Below, piece after piece: positions 18,062 to 25,155 of a DNA stretch of 64,000 nt. The position numbers were made by a program, and so were the translations under genes. The notes below the pieces were generated by a model, which saw only the letters and a list, made by a program, of their open reading frames with translations, was not told the DNA's origin and made no database searches. The stretch is from Streptococcus cristatus (GTDB lineage Bacteria > Bacillota > Bacilli > Lactobacillales > Streptococcaceae): NCBI RefSeq assembly GCF_001578775.1, contig NZ_KQ969062.1, positions 585,410 through 649,409 of the forward strand, written 5' to 3'. Each line of letters begins with the position of its first letter. The stretch's first letter is position 1.

Positions 18062-20042
18062 ACTGGCCTTATCAAATCTGGTTAAAAATCGCAGTTTGTA
18101 TTATCCATTTGCCTTGGCAACGGTACTGGCAACAGCGATTTTGTATAGTTTTGTCTCACTGGCTCACAGTCCAAATATGGAAACTTCTTATGGTGGTACA
18201 GCAGCTCGCATGACTTTGCAGTTTGGTATCCAAGTCATTCAGATTGCGGTGCTCATCCTTATCACCTATGCCAATAGCTTTGTCATGAAGAACCGTTCGC
18301 GGGAGCTCGGTGTTTATAGTGTGCTAGGGATGGAAAAGCGTCACTTGCTACTTATGACCTTCTTTGAGCTCTGTGTCTTTTATCTAGCTACAGTTGGTCT
18401 AGGTATCTTGTCTGGCCTAGCTTTGGACAAGATGCTCTACGCCGTTCTTTTGAAATTGATGGGAATGCCGGCCGTTCTTGCCTCGACCTTCCAATGGCAG
18501 AATGTTTGGGTGACCCTAGTCAGTCTGGGTGTCGCTTTTGCGGTGATTTTGTTGCTCAACTCTACCCGACTTCTACGCTATAGCTCTCTTAATCTAATGA
18601 AAGAAAAGAAAGCAGGCGAGAAGAAGGGACGCTTCCTTTTTCTGCAAACCTTGCTAGGGCTCCTGCTCATGAGTGTAGCTTATTATATGGCTTTGACCGT
18701 TACCAAACCTGTCGCCGCTATCGGCAATTTCTTTATAGCTGTGATCATGGTTATCCTAGCAACCTATCTGCTTTTTAATGCAGGCTCGATTACGCTACTG
18801 CAATTTCTCAAAAAGAGAAAAAGCTACTACTACAAAACGCAGAATTTCATTTCTGTTTCCAATCTCATCTCGCGGATGCGTAAAAATGCGGCAGGATTAG
18901 CTACTATCTCCATTCTATCTACCATGCTCCTAGTGACTCTGGTTGGTACAATCAATATCTATGTTGGAGGTCAGGATTATATTACTACCTTGCATCCAAA
19001 GGATTACAATGTTAGCGTCGTCTTACCAAAATCGACCGAGCAGAAGGAGGCTATGTTGGACAAGGTTCAGCAGGTCGCTCAGGACACAGGCCTGAAGAAG
19101 CCAAGCTATACTACCTATCTCTACCAATCAGCCTTCATCATGAAACTGGCTGGTAATGATGTGACGGTTCCAATGCAAAGCGAGCTGGATTCGGATCCAA
19201 GTATCTTGACTAAGTCTGCCGGCACGATTACAGTTATCAATCGTCAGGATTATGAAAAAATGACAGGGAAAAAGATAGACTTGGCAGATGATGAAACTCT
19301 TGTCTATGGAAAAAATGTTTCCTTAAATAAGGATCAGCCTCTCCGAGTAAATGGTAAAGACTGGAAGATTAAGCAGATTTTACCGTCGAATTTCACGCAT
19401 GGGGAAATCCCTAATCCAAACGACGTGGCCATGGAGCAGGGCATCTATATGGTGGTCAATGATAGTAAAGAAGTAGGACTAAATGTTGCACACTATTACT
19501 ACATTGGAGTTGCTTCAGAGACTAAGGGCAGTAAGAAATTTGTCGAGCAAGTCCAGCTGGGACTGCGGGACACTTTGGATCAGGAACAGGCCCAAGATGG
19601 CAGCTACGCAATGGCTAGTGATCGTCATAGCGCAGAAAAGAGCTATCAGGAACTCACAGGAACCCTCCTCTTCATCGGTGTCTTTCTTTCTATTATCTTC
19701 CTGTTGGGGGCTGTTTTGGTCATCTATTACAAACAGATTTCAGAAGGTTATGAAGACCGGGCTGGCTTTGTCATCCTGCAAAAAGTCGGTCTGGATGAGA
19801 AACAAACCAAGAGCACGATTCGCAAGCAGATTCTGACCGTCTTCTTCCTACCCCTCATCTTTGCTTTCTGCCATATTGCGGCAGCCTTTCACATGCTGCG
19901 TCTGATTGTGGCCTTGCTGGGCGTGACCAATGTGTCTCTGCTCATTCAAACAACGATCATAACATGTGGCATTTTCCTGCTGACCTATATCTTGGTCTTT
20001 CTTCTGACTTCCAGAAGCTATCGCAAGATTATCGCTCGTTAA
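18042..20042 (+). CDS. BceB-like permease (copy 1)
   Basis: 666 residues from the ATG at 18042. FtsX-type permease with about ten membrane segments and one large extracellular region between helices 7 and 8 (about residues 310-535), the arrangement of BceB/MbrB proteins that recognise cell-wall-targeting peptide antibiotics. The membrane parts are similar to copy 2 (LTSKLALSNL at the start, ISEGYEDR and IRKQIL near the end), while the extracellular domains differ strongly. This suggests different ligands served by nearly identical ATPases. Confidence 0.92.
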   Translation: MFKLTSKLALSNLVKNRSLYYPFALATVLATAILYSFVSLAHSPNMETSYGGTAARMTLQFGIQVIQIAVLILITYANSFVMKNRSRELGVYSVLGMEKRHLLLMTFFELCVFYLATVGLGILSGLALDKMLYAVLLKLMGMPAVLASTFQWQNVWVTLVSLGVAFAVILLLNSTRLLRYSSLNLMKEKKAGEKKGRFLFLQTLLGLLLMSVAYYMALTVTKPVAAIGNFFIAVIMVILATYLLFNAGSITLLQFLKKRKSYYYKTQNFISVSNLISRMRKNAAGLATISILSTMLLVTLVGTINIYVGGQDYITTLHPKDYNVSVVLPKSTEQKEAMLDKVQQVAQDTGLKKPSYTTYLYQSAFIMKLAGNDVTVPMQSELDSDPSILTKSAGTITVINRQDYEKMTGKKIDLADDETLVYGKNVSLNKDQPLRVNGKDWKIKQILPSNFTHGEIPNPNDVAMEQGIYMVVNDSKEVGLNVAHYYYIGVASETKGSKKFVEQVQLGLRDTLDQEQAQDGSYAMASDRHSAEKSYQELTGTLLFIGVFLSIIFLLGAVLVIYYKQISEGYEDRAGFVILQKVGLDEKQTKSTIRKQILTVFFLPLIFAFCHIAAAFHMLRLIVALLGVTNVSLLIQTTIITCGIFLLTYILVFLLTSRSYRKIIAR

Positions 20043-20046
20043 TAGC

Positions 20047-20077
20047 AAATCCCTGACCTCTGGTCGGGGATTTTTTT
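20047..20077 (+). terminator. Terminator after bceAB copy 1
   Basis: AAATCCCTGACC / GGTCGGGGATTT stem with a TCT loop and a seven-T run, directly after the permease stop. Confidence 0.85.
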
Positions 20078-20192
20078 GGTGGCTCGATTTTTACCTCTCG
20101 TCTCCCTCATTTTACCGCTTGTCCAAAAAGCCGAGATTTTTCAAAAAAGACTTGCTATCATAGTATCAGAAGTTAAGACAGGAGAAAAGATC

Positions 20193-21059
20193 ATGTTAGT
20201 AGAGACAAGAAATCTTAGCAAGATTTATGGCGATAAGGTGGCAGTTAATGATCTGAATATTCAGATTGAGAGAGGCAGTTTCACAGCAATTTTGGGCCCT
20301 AATGGAGCAGGCAAGTCGACAACGATTCAGATGTTGATTGGACTTTTGCAGCCAACATCAGGACAAATCACTTATGCAGAACAAACCAAACTGGGTGTGG
20401 TCTTTCAAAATAGTGTGCTAGATGCCAATTTGACGGTAGTTGAAAATCTGCGAATCCGTGCCAAGCAGTACAAGCAGGTGGAGACTGGTAAGATTGAGCA
20501 ATTGATCGAGCAACTAGGACTGGCTAGCTTTGCCAAACAACGCTATGGGACCCTTTCTGGTGGACAAAAGCGACGGGTGGACATTGCCCGAGCCCTGCTC
20601 AATAGCCCTGACTTACTTTTTCTAGATGAGCCGACGACAAGCTTGGATATCCAGACTAGAGAAAGTATCTGGAAGCTGCTCAAAGACTTGCAGCAGAAGG
20701 AAAAGATGACCGTAGTTTTGACCACCCACTATCTCAATGAAGCAGACAATGCGGATAAGATTTATATCGTAGACCATGGCCAAGTCATTGCGCAAGGCTC
20801 TGCTGACCAGATCAAGGAGCGCTATGCCCGCAATGTTTTGCGGACTCTGACCTCAGATTCAGAGGGCTTGAAGGCCGCTTTGCAGACTCGCTGCGAATGG
20901 GAGCAAGGCAAGGAAAATGAGTTTTTCTTTTACCCAGAGACGACCCAAGAAGCGCTGGCTTTGCTGAGCCAGCTTGGCTCCTATATTGAACAATTTGAAT
21001 TCCAACCAGGGACGATGGATGATGCCTTTATGGCCCTGACAGGAAGAGAGGTACGTTAA
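20193..21059 (+). CDS. ABC-2 type exporter ATPase
   Basis: 288 residues from the ATG at 20193 (behind ACAGGAG); the longer frame from 20076 would start in the terminator. ABC ATPase of the DrrA/CcmA class: Walker A GPNGAGKS, signature LSGGQKRR, Walker B LLFLDEPTTSLD, H-loop TTHY, then a C-terminal domain of about 80 residues typical of this class. The permease gene starts one base after the stop. It probably exports a drug, lipid or peptide; the substrate is not evident. It shares its operon with a LytTR regulator and DUF3021 protein. Confidence 0.9.
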   Translation: MLVETRNLSKIYGDKVAVNDLNIQIERGSFTAILGPNGAGKSTTIQMLIGLLQPTSGQITYAEQTKLGVVFQNSVLDANLTVVENLRIRAKQYKQVETGKIEQLIEQLGLASFAKQRYGTLSGGQKRRVDIARALLNSPDLLFLDEPTTSLDIQTRESIWKLLKDLQQKEKMTVVLTTHYLNEADNADKIYIVDHGQVIAQGSADQIKERYARNVLRTLTSDSEGLKAALQTRCEWEQGKENEFFFYPETTQEALALLSQLGSYIEQFEFQPGTMDDAFMALTGREVR

Positions 21060-21923
21060 ATGTTAATGTTGATCAAACGAAATTTTTTACTCTATTTTCG
21101 CAATCATAGTGGGATGATCCTATCTCTCTTTGGAGCCATTATTCCCTTTGTTTTATATCTGGTTTTCCTAAAGAACAACATGAAAGGTTCTTGGTCAGAC
21201 AGTAGCCATGCGGCGGAGTTGCTCGACTTTTGGTTGATTAGCGGAACGCTAGCTGTCACCGCCTTGACAACCACCCTATTAGCTTTTTCACAACAAACTG
21301 AAGACCGAGAAAGAAAGGTGACTGCCGACCTCTTTATCACAGATTTGGGTCAATGGGGATTGCGGTTTAGCTACTTAATCAGTGCCTTTGTGATTGGCTT
21401 TGTCATGCAAGTCTTCATGTTTGCTGTCATGCTGACCTACTTTATCCTAGCGGACAAGATTGCCTTTGACTGGGCACTAATTCCCCAGCTGGTCGGCCTC
21501 ATGCTGCTCAATAGTTTGCTAGCAAGTCTCCTCAATGCGCTAGTTGTTCCTTATTTCAAATCTGTGAATTCCTTGGGGCAATACGCAACGGTCATCGGTG
21601 CGGCCTCTGGTTTTCTAGTGGGAACCTATATTCCGATTGGGACTCTGCCCAGCCTTGCCCAAAATCTCATGAAACTGACTCCCTCAACCTACATGGCTTC
21701 CCTCTTCAGACAAGTCCTGATGAAGGATTCTCTGACTGAAGTTTTTGCGGACCAGAGTCAGCTCCAGCAAGAATTTGAGAAGCTCCTAGGTATCCGTATC
21801 GAATGGCAAAAGCTCTTGACAAGCCAGGAAACATACTATATAGTTGGAGTAGTGCTCGCGGTAGCAGCCCTGTTTTGGCTAGGTCAAAATTGGCTGCTGA
21901 ATCGACGGATGAGCTTCAAGTAA
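21060..21923 (+). CDS. ABC-2 type permease
   Basis: 287 residues, six hydrophobic segments, with the cytoplasmic N-terminus LIKRNFLLYFRNHSGMILSL common in ABC-2 permeases. Directly abuts the ATPase gene. Its 3' end is followed after 20 bases by the LytTR regulator gene. Substrate unknown. Confidence 0.88.
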   Translation: MLMLIKRNFLLYFRNHSGMILSLFGAIIPFVLYLVFLKNNMKGSWSDSSHAAELLDFWLISGTLAVTALTTTLLAFSQQTEDRERKVTADLFITDLGQWGLRFSYLISAFVIGFVMQVFMFAVMLTYFILADKIAFDWALIPQLVGLMLLNSLLASLLNALVVPYFKSVNSLGQYATVIGAASGFLVGTYIPIGTLPSLAQNLMKLTPSTYMASLFRQVLMKDSLTEVFADQSQLQQEFEKLLGIRIEWQKLLTSQETYYIVGVVLAVAALFWLGQNWLLNRRMSFK

Positions 21924-21943
21924 AGAAAGTAGGAGGCTTAGGT

Positions 21944-22399
21944 TTGCAGACAAGATTTGAAGAAGATGCTCAGATTTCCTCCCAAGACCCGCTGGTGGTC
22001 GTGAGAGCTGATCAGCTGGCTGGTGAGGCCAAGACCGTCCTAGACTATCTGGAACACTATAAGGCTGGGCCAAGTGGTGTCCTGCCTATTAAGTCAGATG
22101 ATAAGCTGGTCATGCTCAAGACGGAGGATATTATCCTAGCTGACATCAATCAGACAACATTGATGATTTACAGTACCGAGGGCATTTACACAACGACAGA
22201 AACGCTGACTCGTTTTCAAAATCGTCTCAATAGTCGCAATTTTATCCAGGTATCTCGCCACGCAGTCATTAACATCGATCATCTGGAATCCTTGTCGGAT
22301 AGCTTTTCGGGTAATATGACTGCTAAGCTGACCAATCAGCTCAAAACCGATGTCAGTCGCCGCTATGTCAAGTTGCTCATGGACTATTTGGGAATTTAG
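21944..22399 (+). CDS. LytTR-domain transcriptional regulator
   Basis: 151 residues from a TTG at 21944, chosen because a perfect AGGAGG at 21931-21936 lies 7 bases upstream; a longer in-frame start inside the permease gene is rejected. The C-terminal 95 residues are a LytTR DNA-binding domain (KTEDIILADINQ ... TLTRFQNRLNSRNFIQVSRH ... VNIDHLE-type ending). There is no receiver domain: this is the short LytTR class that is usually paired with a DUF3021 membrane protein, as here 10 bases downstream. In such pairs the membrane protein is thought to restrain the regulator and the pair controls its neighbour genes. Confidence 0.87.
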   Translation: MQTRFEEDAQISSQDPLVVVRADQLAGEAKTVLDYLEHYKAGPSGVLPIKSDDKLVMLKTEDIILADINQTTLMIYSTEGIYTTTETLTRFQNRLNSRNFIQVSRHAVINIDHLESLSDSFSGNMTAKLTNQLKTDVSRRYVKLLMDYLGI

Positions 22400-22409
22400 G
22401 AGGAGAATC

Positions 22410-22811
22410 ATGACCTTTAAAAAAATTCTTATCGGTATGCAGGATGGTCTGAGAACAGGTAGTTTGGTCTTTCTGCTGGTAGGCCTGTTCTCAGGAAAAA
22501 CATTTTTGTTGACTCCTAGCTCTATTCTCAGTGTCCTCCTTGTCAGCGCCTTGATAGGAGTAGCAAGCTATATCTTTGATGCGACAGATCGCTTTCCATT
22601 TCCTTTCCTACTCTTCTGCCACTTTGTAGTGACAGCGACCATCGTTTGTCTAGCTGTGATCTGCAATGGCTGGGGAAATATGCTTTTTGGCTGGTTCTTC
22701 TGGCTAAACTTTGTTTTGATTTACCTCTTGGTTTGGTTTCTTATCTCCGTCGATTCGATGATTAAAACCAAGAAAATTAACGAGGCCTTGAAAAATCGTA
22801 GAAAACACTAA
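22410..22811 (+). CDS. DUF3021 family membrane protein
   Basis: 133 residues from the ATG at 22410 behind AGGAGG. Four membrane helices; start KKILIGMQDGLRTGSLVF is characteristic of DUF3021. Partner of the short LytTR regulator just upstream; such pairs form membrane-linked regulatory systems in streptococci. Last gene of the operon that begins with the ABC-2 ATPase. Confidence 0.85.
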   Translation: MTFKKILIGMQDGLRTGSLVFLLVGLFSGKTFLLTPSSILSVLLVSALIGVASYIFDATDRFPFPFLLFCHFVVTATIVCLAVICNGWGNMLFGWFFWLNFVLIYLLVWFLISVDSMIKTKKINEALKNRRKH

Positions 22812-22823
22812 TGTATCTAATAC

Positions 22824-22859
22824 ACAAGCAAGTTTTATCGAGAACTTGTTTGTTTTTTT
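22824..22859 (+). terminator. Terminator after the DUF3021 gene
   Basis: ACAAGCAAGTT and AACTTGTTTGT pair with one G-T, followed by six or more T. Confidence 0.8.
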
Positions 22860-22923
22860 ATTTAACAAAGGAGCTATTATCTCAAACTGCCGTCTTCTTT
22901 CCAAAGTACGATTTCCGATTTTC

Positions 22924-22980
22924 TTGACAAAGATTTTTAAAGTGTTATAATTTGAATGAATAGAAAATTTAATTCATTCA
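22924..22980 (+). promoter_or_regulatory. tetR promoter with palindromic operator
   Basis: TTGACA at 22924 and TATAAT at 22946, 16 bases apart. Immediately downstream, at 22953-22980, arms TGAATGAAT and ATTCATTCA are separated by 10 bases. The same 28-base interrupted palindrome occurs twice more after the gene. Placed over the transcription start, it fits autorepression by the TetR protein. Confidence 0.8.
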
Positions 22981-22995
22981 TAAAAGGAGGAAGTC

Positions 22996-23562
22996 ATGGA
23001 CAAAAAAGCTGAATTATTGGCTGAGGCTAGGCAGGTGTTTGCTGAGAAGGGCTATAAAAAGACGAATATTTCAGATATTACCAAGCGTGCTGGCATGGCT
23101 GTTGGCTCCTTTTATAAGTATTATGAGTCCAAGGAAGCTATTTTTTTAGAGGTTTATGTAGCTGAGAATAACCGCATACGTGAGGAAACCATGCAGCGCG
23201 TGGATTGGCAGGGTGAGCCAGAGGCAGTCGTTGAGCAGCTTTTTGCAGTCACTTTTGAGTTGATTTCGCCTAATAAAATTTTGGCTGAGTGGACCAAGCC
23301 GGGCATTTCTCAGATCTTGCACGACTACTATAATCAGGATGCTGGCCGCGCGGCCAATGCCTTTCACCAGTTTCTGATTCGGACTTTCAGCCAGCGTTTG
23401 CAGGAGAAGGGCTTCTCACAAGAGGAAGTCGCCCAACTCATGAAGGCTTACGATTTGATTTACTACATTGACATGCATGTGACAGAGCAGGATTTTCCAG
23501 GTTATTTTGAGAGTATCGAGACATTGGTGAAATATTTTTTAAAGGGAGTTTTTTCTAAATAA
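22996..23562 (+). CDS. TetR-family transcriptional regulator
   Basis: 188 residues, ATG behind AAAGGAGG. The N-terminal HTH is clear: ARQVFAEKGYKKTNISDITK then AGMAVGSFYKYYESKEAIF. The C-terminal ligand domain is unclassified. Three copies of one 28-base interrupted palindrome flank the gene, one at its own promoter and two before the next gene, so it very likely represses itself and the downstream membrane protein (and perhaps nrdI). Inducer unknown. Confidence 0.92.
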   Translation: MDKKAELLAEARQVFAEKGYKKTNISDITKRAGMAVGSFYKYYESKEAIFLEVYVAENNRIREETMQRVDWQGEPEAVVEQLFAVTFELISPNKILAEWTKPGISQILHDYYNQDAGRAANAFHQFLIRTFSQRLQEKGFSQEEVAQLMKAYDLIYYIDMHVTEQDFPGYFESIETLVKYFLKGVFSK

Positions 23563-23588
23563 GAATTTCCTTTTCTTGGAAGACAACG

Positions 23589-23616
23589 TGAATGAATTTT
23601 TAAAAATATTCATTCA
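23589..23616 (+). promoter_or_regulatory. TetR operator copy 2
   Basis: TGAATGAAT, 10-base spacer, ATTCATTCA: identical arms and spacing to the site at 22953. Lies 27 bases after the tetR stop. Confidence 0.75.
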
Positions 23617-23631
23617 TATAAGGAGGTGGAT

Positions 23632-23694
23632 TTGTGTGATATAGAGCGATGGATTAAGCAAATTAGAGGAAAACAATTTTTTGAGAAGATGTGA
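23632..23694 (+). CDS. Possible 20-residue leader peptide or decayed gene start
   Basis: A consensus AAGGAGGTG at 23620-23628 is followed by a TTG and 20 codons ending at TGA 23692, between two operators. The quality of the ribosome site is striking for so short a frame. It may be a real micropeptide, or the remnant of a duplicated membrane-protein gene whose operator survives. No similarity recognised. Confidence 0.3.
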   Translation: MCDIERWIKQIRGKQFFEKM

Positions 23695-23719
23695 ATGAAC
23701 CTTTAAAAATATTCATTCA
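23692..23719 (+). promoter_or_regulatory. TetR operator copy 3
   Basis: TGAATGAAC, 10-base spacer, ATTCATTCA; one arm differs from the other copies at its last base. It ends 18 bases before the ATG of the membrane protein gene. Confidence 0.72.
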
Positions 23720-23737
23720 AATAGGGAAGTGAGGAAA

Positions 23738-24088
23738 ATGATGATGAAACAAGGTGGAATGCTGTTGAGTGGAAGGGCTATTTTGGGGCTTTGCCTAGTT
23801 GTGATTGGTTTTTTGACCCTTGGTTATGGCGGTGTGGAATTTGGCTTTGGCCTAAGTTTAGGCTTTCAGTCATTTCTGATTGGTGGTCTCCTTTGTATCT
23901 TGGTTGGATTGCTTGTAATGCCGAGCGTGGCGGTAGCTGTCAAGCTGGTGGTCTTGGCCTTGACGACGATCAGTATCTTGCTCTATATTCACAGTATGCC
24001 TGATTTAGCATTTCTCTTACAACTGATATCGGATGTGGCTGTTATAGGCTTTGCTGCTTTTCTGGCAGTGCTTTTATTGAGAAAGTAG
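23738..24088 (+). CDS. Small membrane protein, probable TetR target
   Basis: 116 residues from the first of three consecutive methionine-rich codons (ATG ATG ATG); GTG at 23729 is an alternative. Four hydrophobic segments cover almost the whole chain. No family recognised. Two TetR-type operators lie directly upstream and nrdI follows after 9 bases, so it is probably co-transcribed with nrdI. In streptococci such TetR-linked small membrane proteins are often drug- or stress-induced, but no function can be given here. Confidence 0.7.
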   Translation: MMMKQGGMLLSGRAILGLCLVVIGFLTLGYGGVEFGFGLSLGFQSFLIGGLLCILVGLLVMPSVAVAVKLVVLALTTISILLYIHSMPDLAFLLQLISDVAVIGFAAFLAVLLLRK

Positions 24089-24097
24089 GTAGAGGAA

Positions 24098-24445
24098 ATG
24101 ATTATAGTTTATGATTCAGTTACGGGTGTTGGGAAGCAATTTGCAGAATCGCTGGGCTATCCGACACAAACTATCAAGGAAAAGTTGGAGGAACCCTGCA
24201 TTCTCATCACGCGAAATGCTGGAGCTGGGAAAATTCCCTGGTCCACTAAGCGCTTTATTAAGAAACATTCAAGCTTGATTAAGGGTTTTGTCAATAATGG
24301 AGATTCGGTTAAGCATGGACGGACCTTCTGCGGGGCTACACCTTTGATTATCGAAAAATATGGGCTGCCGCATATCTGCGATATTGACCGAGGTGGCAAG
24401 GAAGAAGACGTCAAACTTGTACAGGAATACCTAGCTAAACTCTAA
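24098..24445 (+). CDS. nrdI: NrdI-like flavoprotein (class Ib ribonucleotide reductase maturation)
   Basis: 115 residues. Flavodoxin-like NrdI pattern: IVYDSVTGVGKQFAESLG at the start (FMN phosphate loop), ILITRNAGAGKIPWSTKRF, and NNGDSVKHGRTFCGAT for the flavin ring loop. It is shorter than most NrdI (about 130-160). NrdI supplies oxidant to build the Mn(III)2-tyrosyl radical in NrdF. No nrdE, nrdF or nrdH is adjacent; stand-alone nrdI genes occur in streptococci. It lies 9 bases after the TetR-linked membrane protein gene and is followed by a terminator. A second nrdI elsewhere is possible, in which case this could have a different partner. Confidence 0.82.
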   Translation: MIIVYDSVTGVGKQFAESLGYPTQTIKEKLEEPCILITRNAGAGKIPWSTKRFIKKHSSLIKGFVNNGDSVKHGRTFCGATPLIIEKYGLPHICDIDRGGKEEDVKLVQEYLAKL

Positions 24446-24481
24446 GAGCGGATTGTTTATATGATAAATATATGGGAAAAG

Positions 24482-24509
24482 GATGGGTGATAATCACTCA
24501 TCTTTTTTT
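24482..24509 (+). terminator. Terminator after nrdI
   Basis: GATGGGTGA / TCACTCATC (one G-T pair) with a 3-base loop and a seven-T run. Confidence 0.82.
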
Positions 24510-24513
24510 AAAA

Positions 24514-24586
24514 TGACAAAAATGTAAGTTTAAATCCTAAAATGAAAGGTTATTCGATGGTAGCGGGACGGGGAATTTTATATCAT
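24514..24586 (+). promoter_or_regulatory. BceR-type box and promoter before the 43-residue peptide gene
   Basis: TGACA-AAAA-TGTAA at 24514-24527, TGAAAGGTTA at 24543, TATCAT -10 candidate at 24581. Distance from box start to -10 is 67, exactly as at 24950. Confidence 0.75.
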
Positions 24587-24641
24587 ATAGGTGTAAGGAA
24601 AAACAAATCACAAATAATATCCAAATAAAAGGAGGCCCACT

Positions 24642-24773
24642 ATGAAAACAAATCTCTTCAACCATAAACAAAAAACACAAATGGCGCAAAAGATTTCCAA
24701 AGAAGAAATCGAAAAAACTAGACTGGGCTGTGCATCAAGCCAGTATTATTTCTGGCTACAGTATAGTCATTAA
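24642..24773 (+). CDS. 43-residue peptide in the BceR-type regulon
   Basis: ATG at 24642 behind a strong AAAGGAGG. The product begins MKTNLFNHKQKTQMAQKISK, continues with an acidic/basic helix (KEEIEKTR), then LGC and an aromatic tail ASSQYYFWLQYSH. One cysteine, no membrane helix. The two-part make-up, a charged N-terminal half and a short aromatic C-terminal half, resembles a leader and core, so a secreted or modified peptide is possible; a small intracellular or membrane-surface regulator is equally open. It has its own BceR-type promoter and its own terminator and lies directly before the second bceAB. No homologue recognised. Confidence 0.6.
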   Translation: MKTNLFNHKQKTQMAQKISKEEIEKTRLGCASSQYYFWLQYSH

Positions 24774-24790
24774 GAAGCAGATGCAGTGAA

Positions 24791-24838
24791 GGGGCTGGGA
24801 TAGAAGTAAGATGCTTAGTTCTGTCCCACCACCTTTTT
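24791..24838 (+). terminator. Terminator after the peptide gene
   Basis: TGGGATAGAA and TTCTGTCCCA (one G-T) with a 13-base loop, then CCACC and TTTTT. The GGGCTGGGA...TCCCA wording resembles repeat-type hairpins common in this genus. Confidence 0.65.
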
Positions 24839-24921
24839 GCTCAAATAGAACTGAAAGTTTAGGGAGGCAAACTGGGAAAGTAACCCAAATCATACAGCCC
24901 TTTCCCTCTAATGAACATCAG

Positions 24922-24943
24922 GTTTTTCCATAACTGGAAAAAC
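24922..24943. terminator. Hairpin upstream of the second bceAB promoter
   Basis: GTTTTTCCA / TGGAAAAAC with a TAAC loop. The A/T tracts make it a weak bidirectional terminator; it insulates the promoter at 24950. Confidence 0.5.
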
Positions 24944-24949
24944 GCTAAG

Positions 24950-25022
24950 TGACAAAAATGTAAGATTAGCGTCCAAAATGAAAGATTAGCTTATGGAAAC
25001 TTATCGGGCTTTTCGGTATGAT
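24950..25022 (+). promoter_or_regulatory. BceR-type box and promoter before bceAB copy 2
   Basis: TGACA-AAAA-TGTAA at 24950-24963, TGAAAGATTA at 24979, TATGAT -10 at 25017, 67 bases after the box start. Leader to the bceA start is about 125 bases. Confidence 0.75.
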
Positions 25023-25155
25023 AATAGTATCGTTTTTAGTTCGCTTTCAGTAGGAGGCAGTGGCTCAGGTAATCTTAGAGCAGGACTAGCTAATAAAGCA
25101 TTGAAAGCTAAGTTAAATAACCATTTTACACATAAATAAAAAAAGAGGTTCAAGT

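Noticed and set aside
24446-25155. CRISPR array or small-RNA cluster between nrdI and bceA-2
   Set aside because: The repeated wording is two copies of a promoter element, not regular repeats with spacers.
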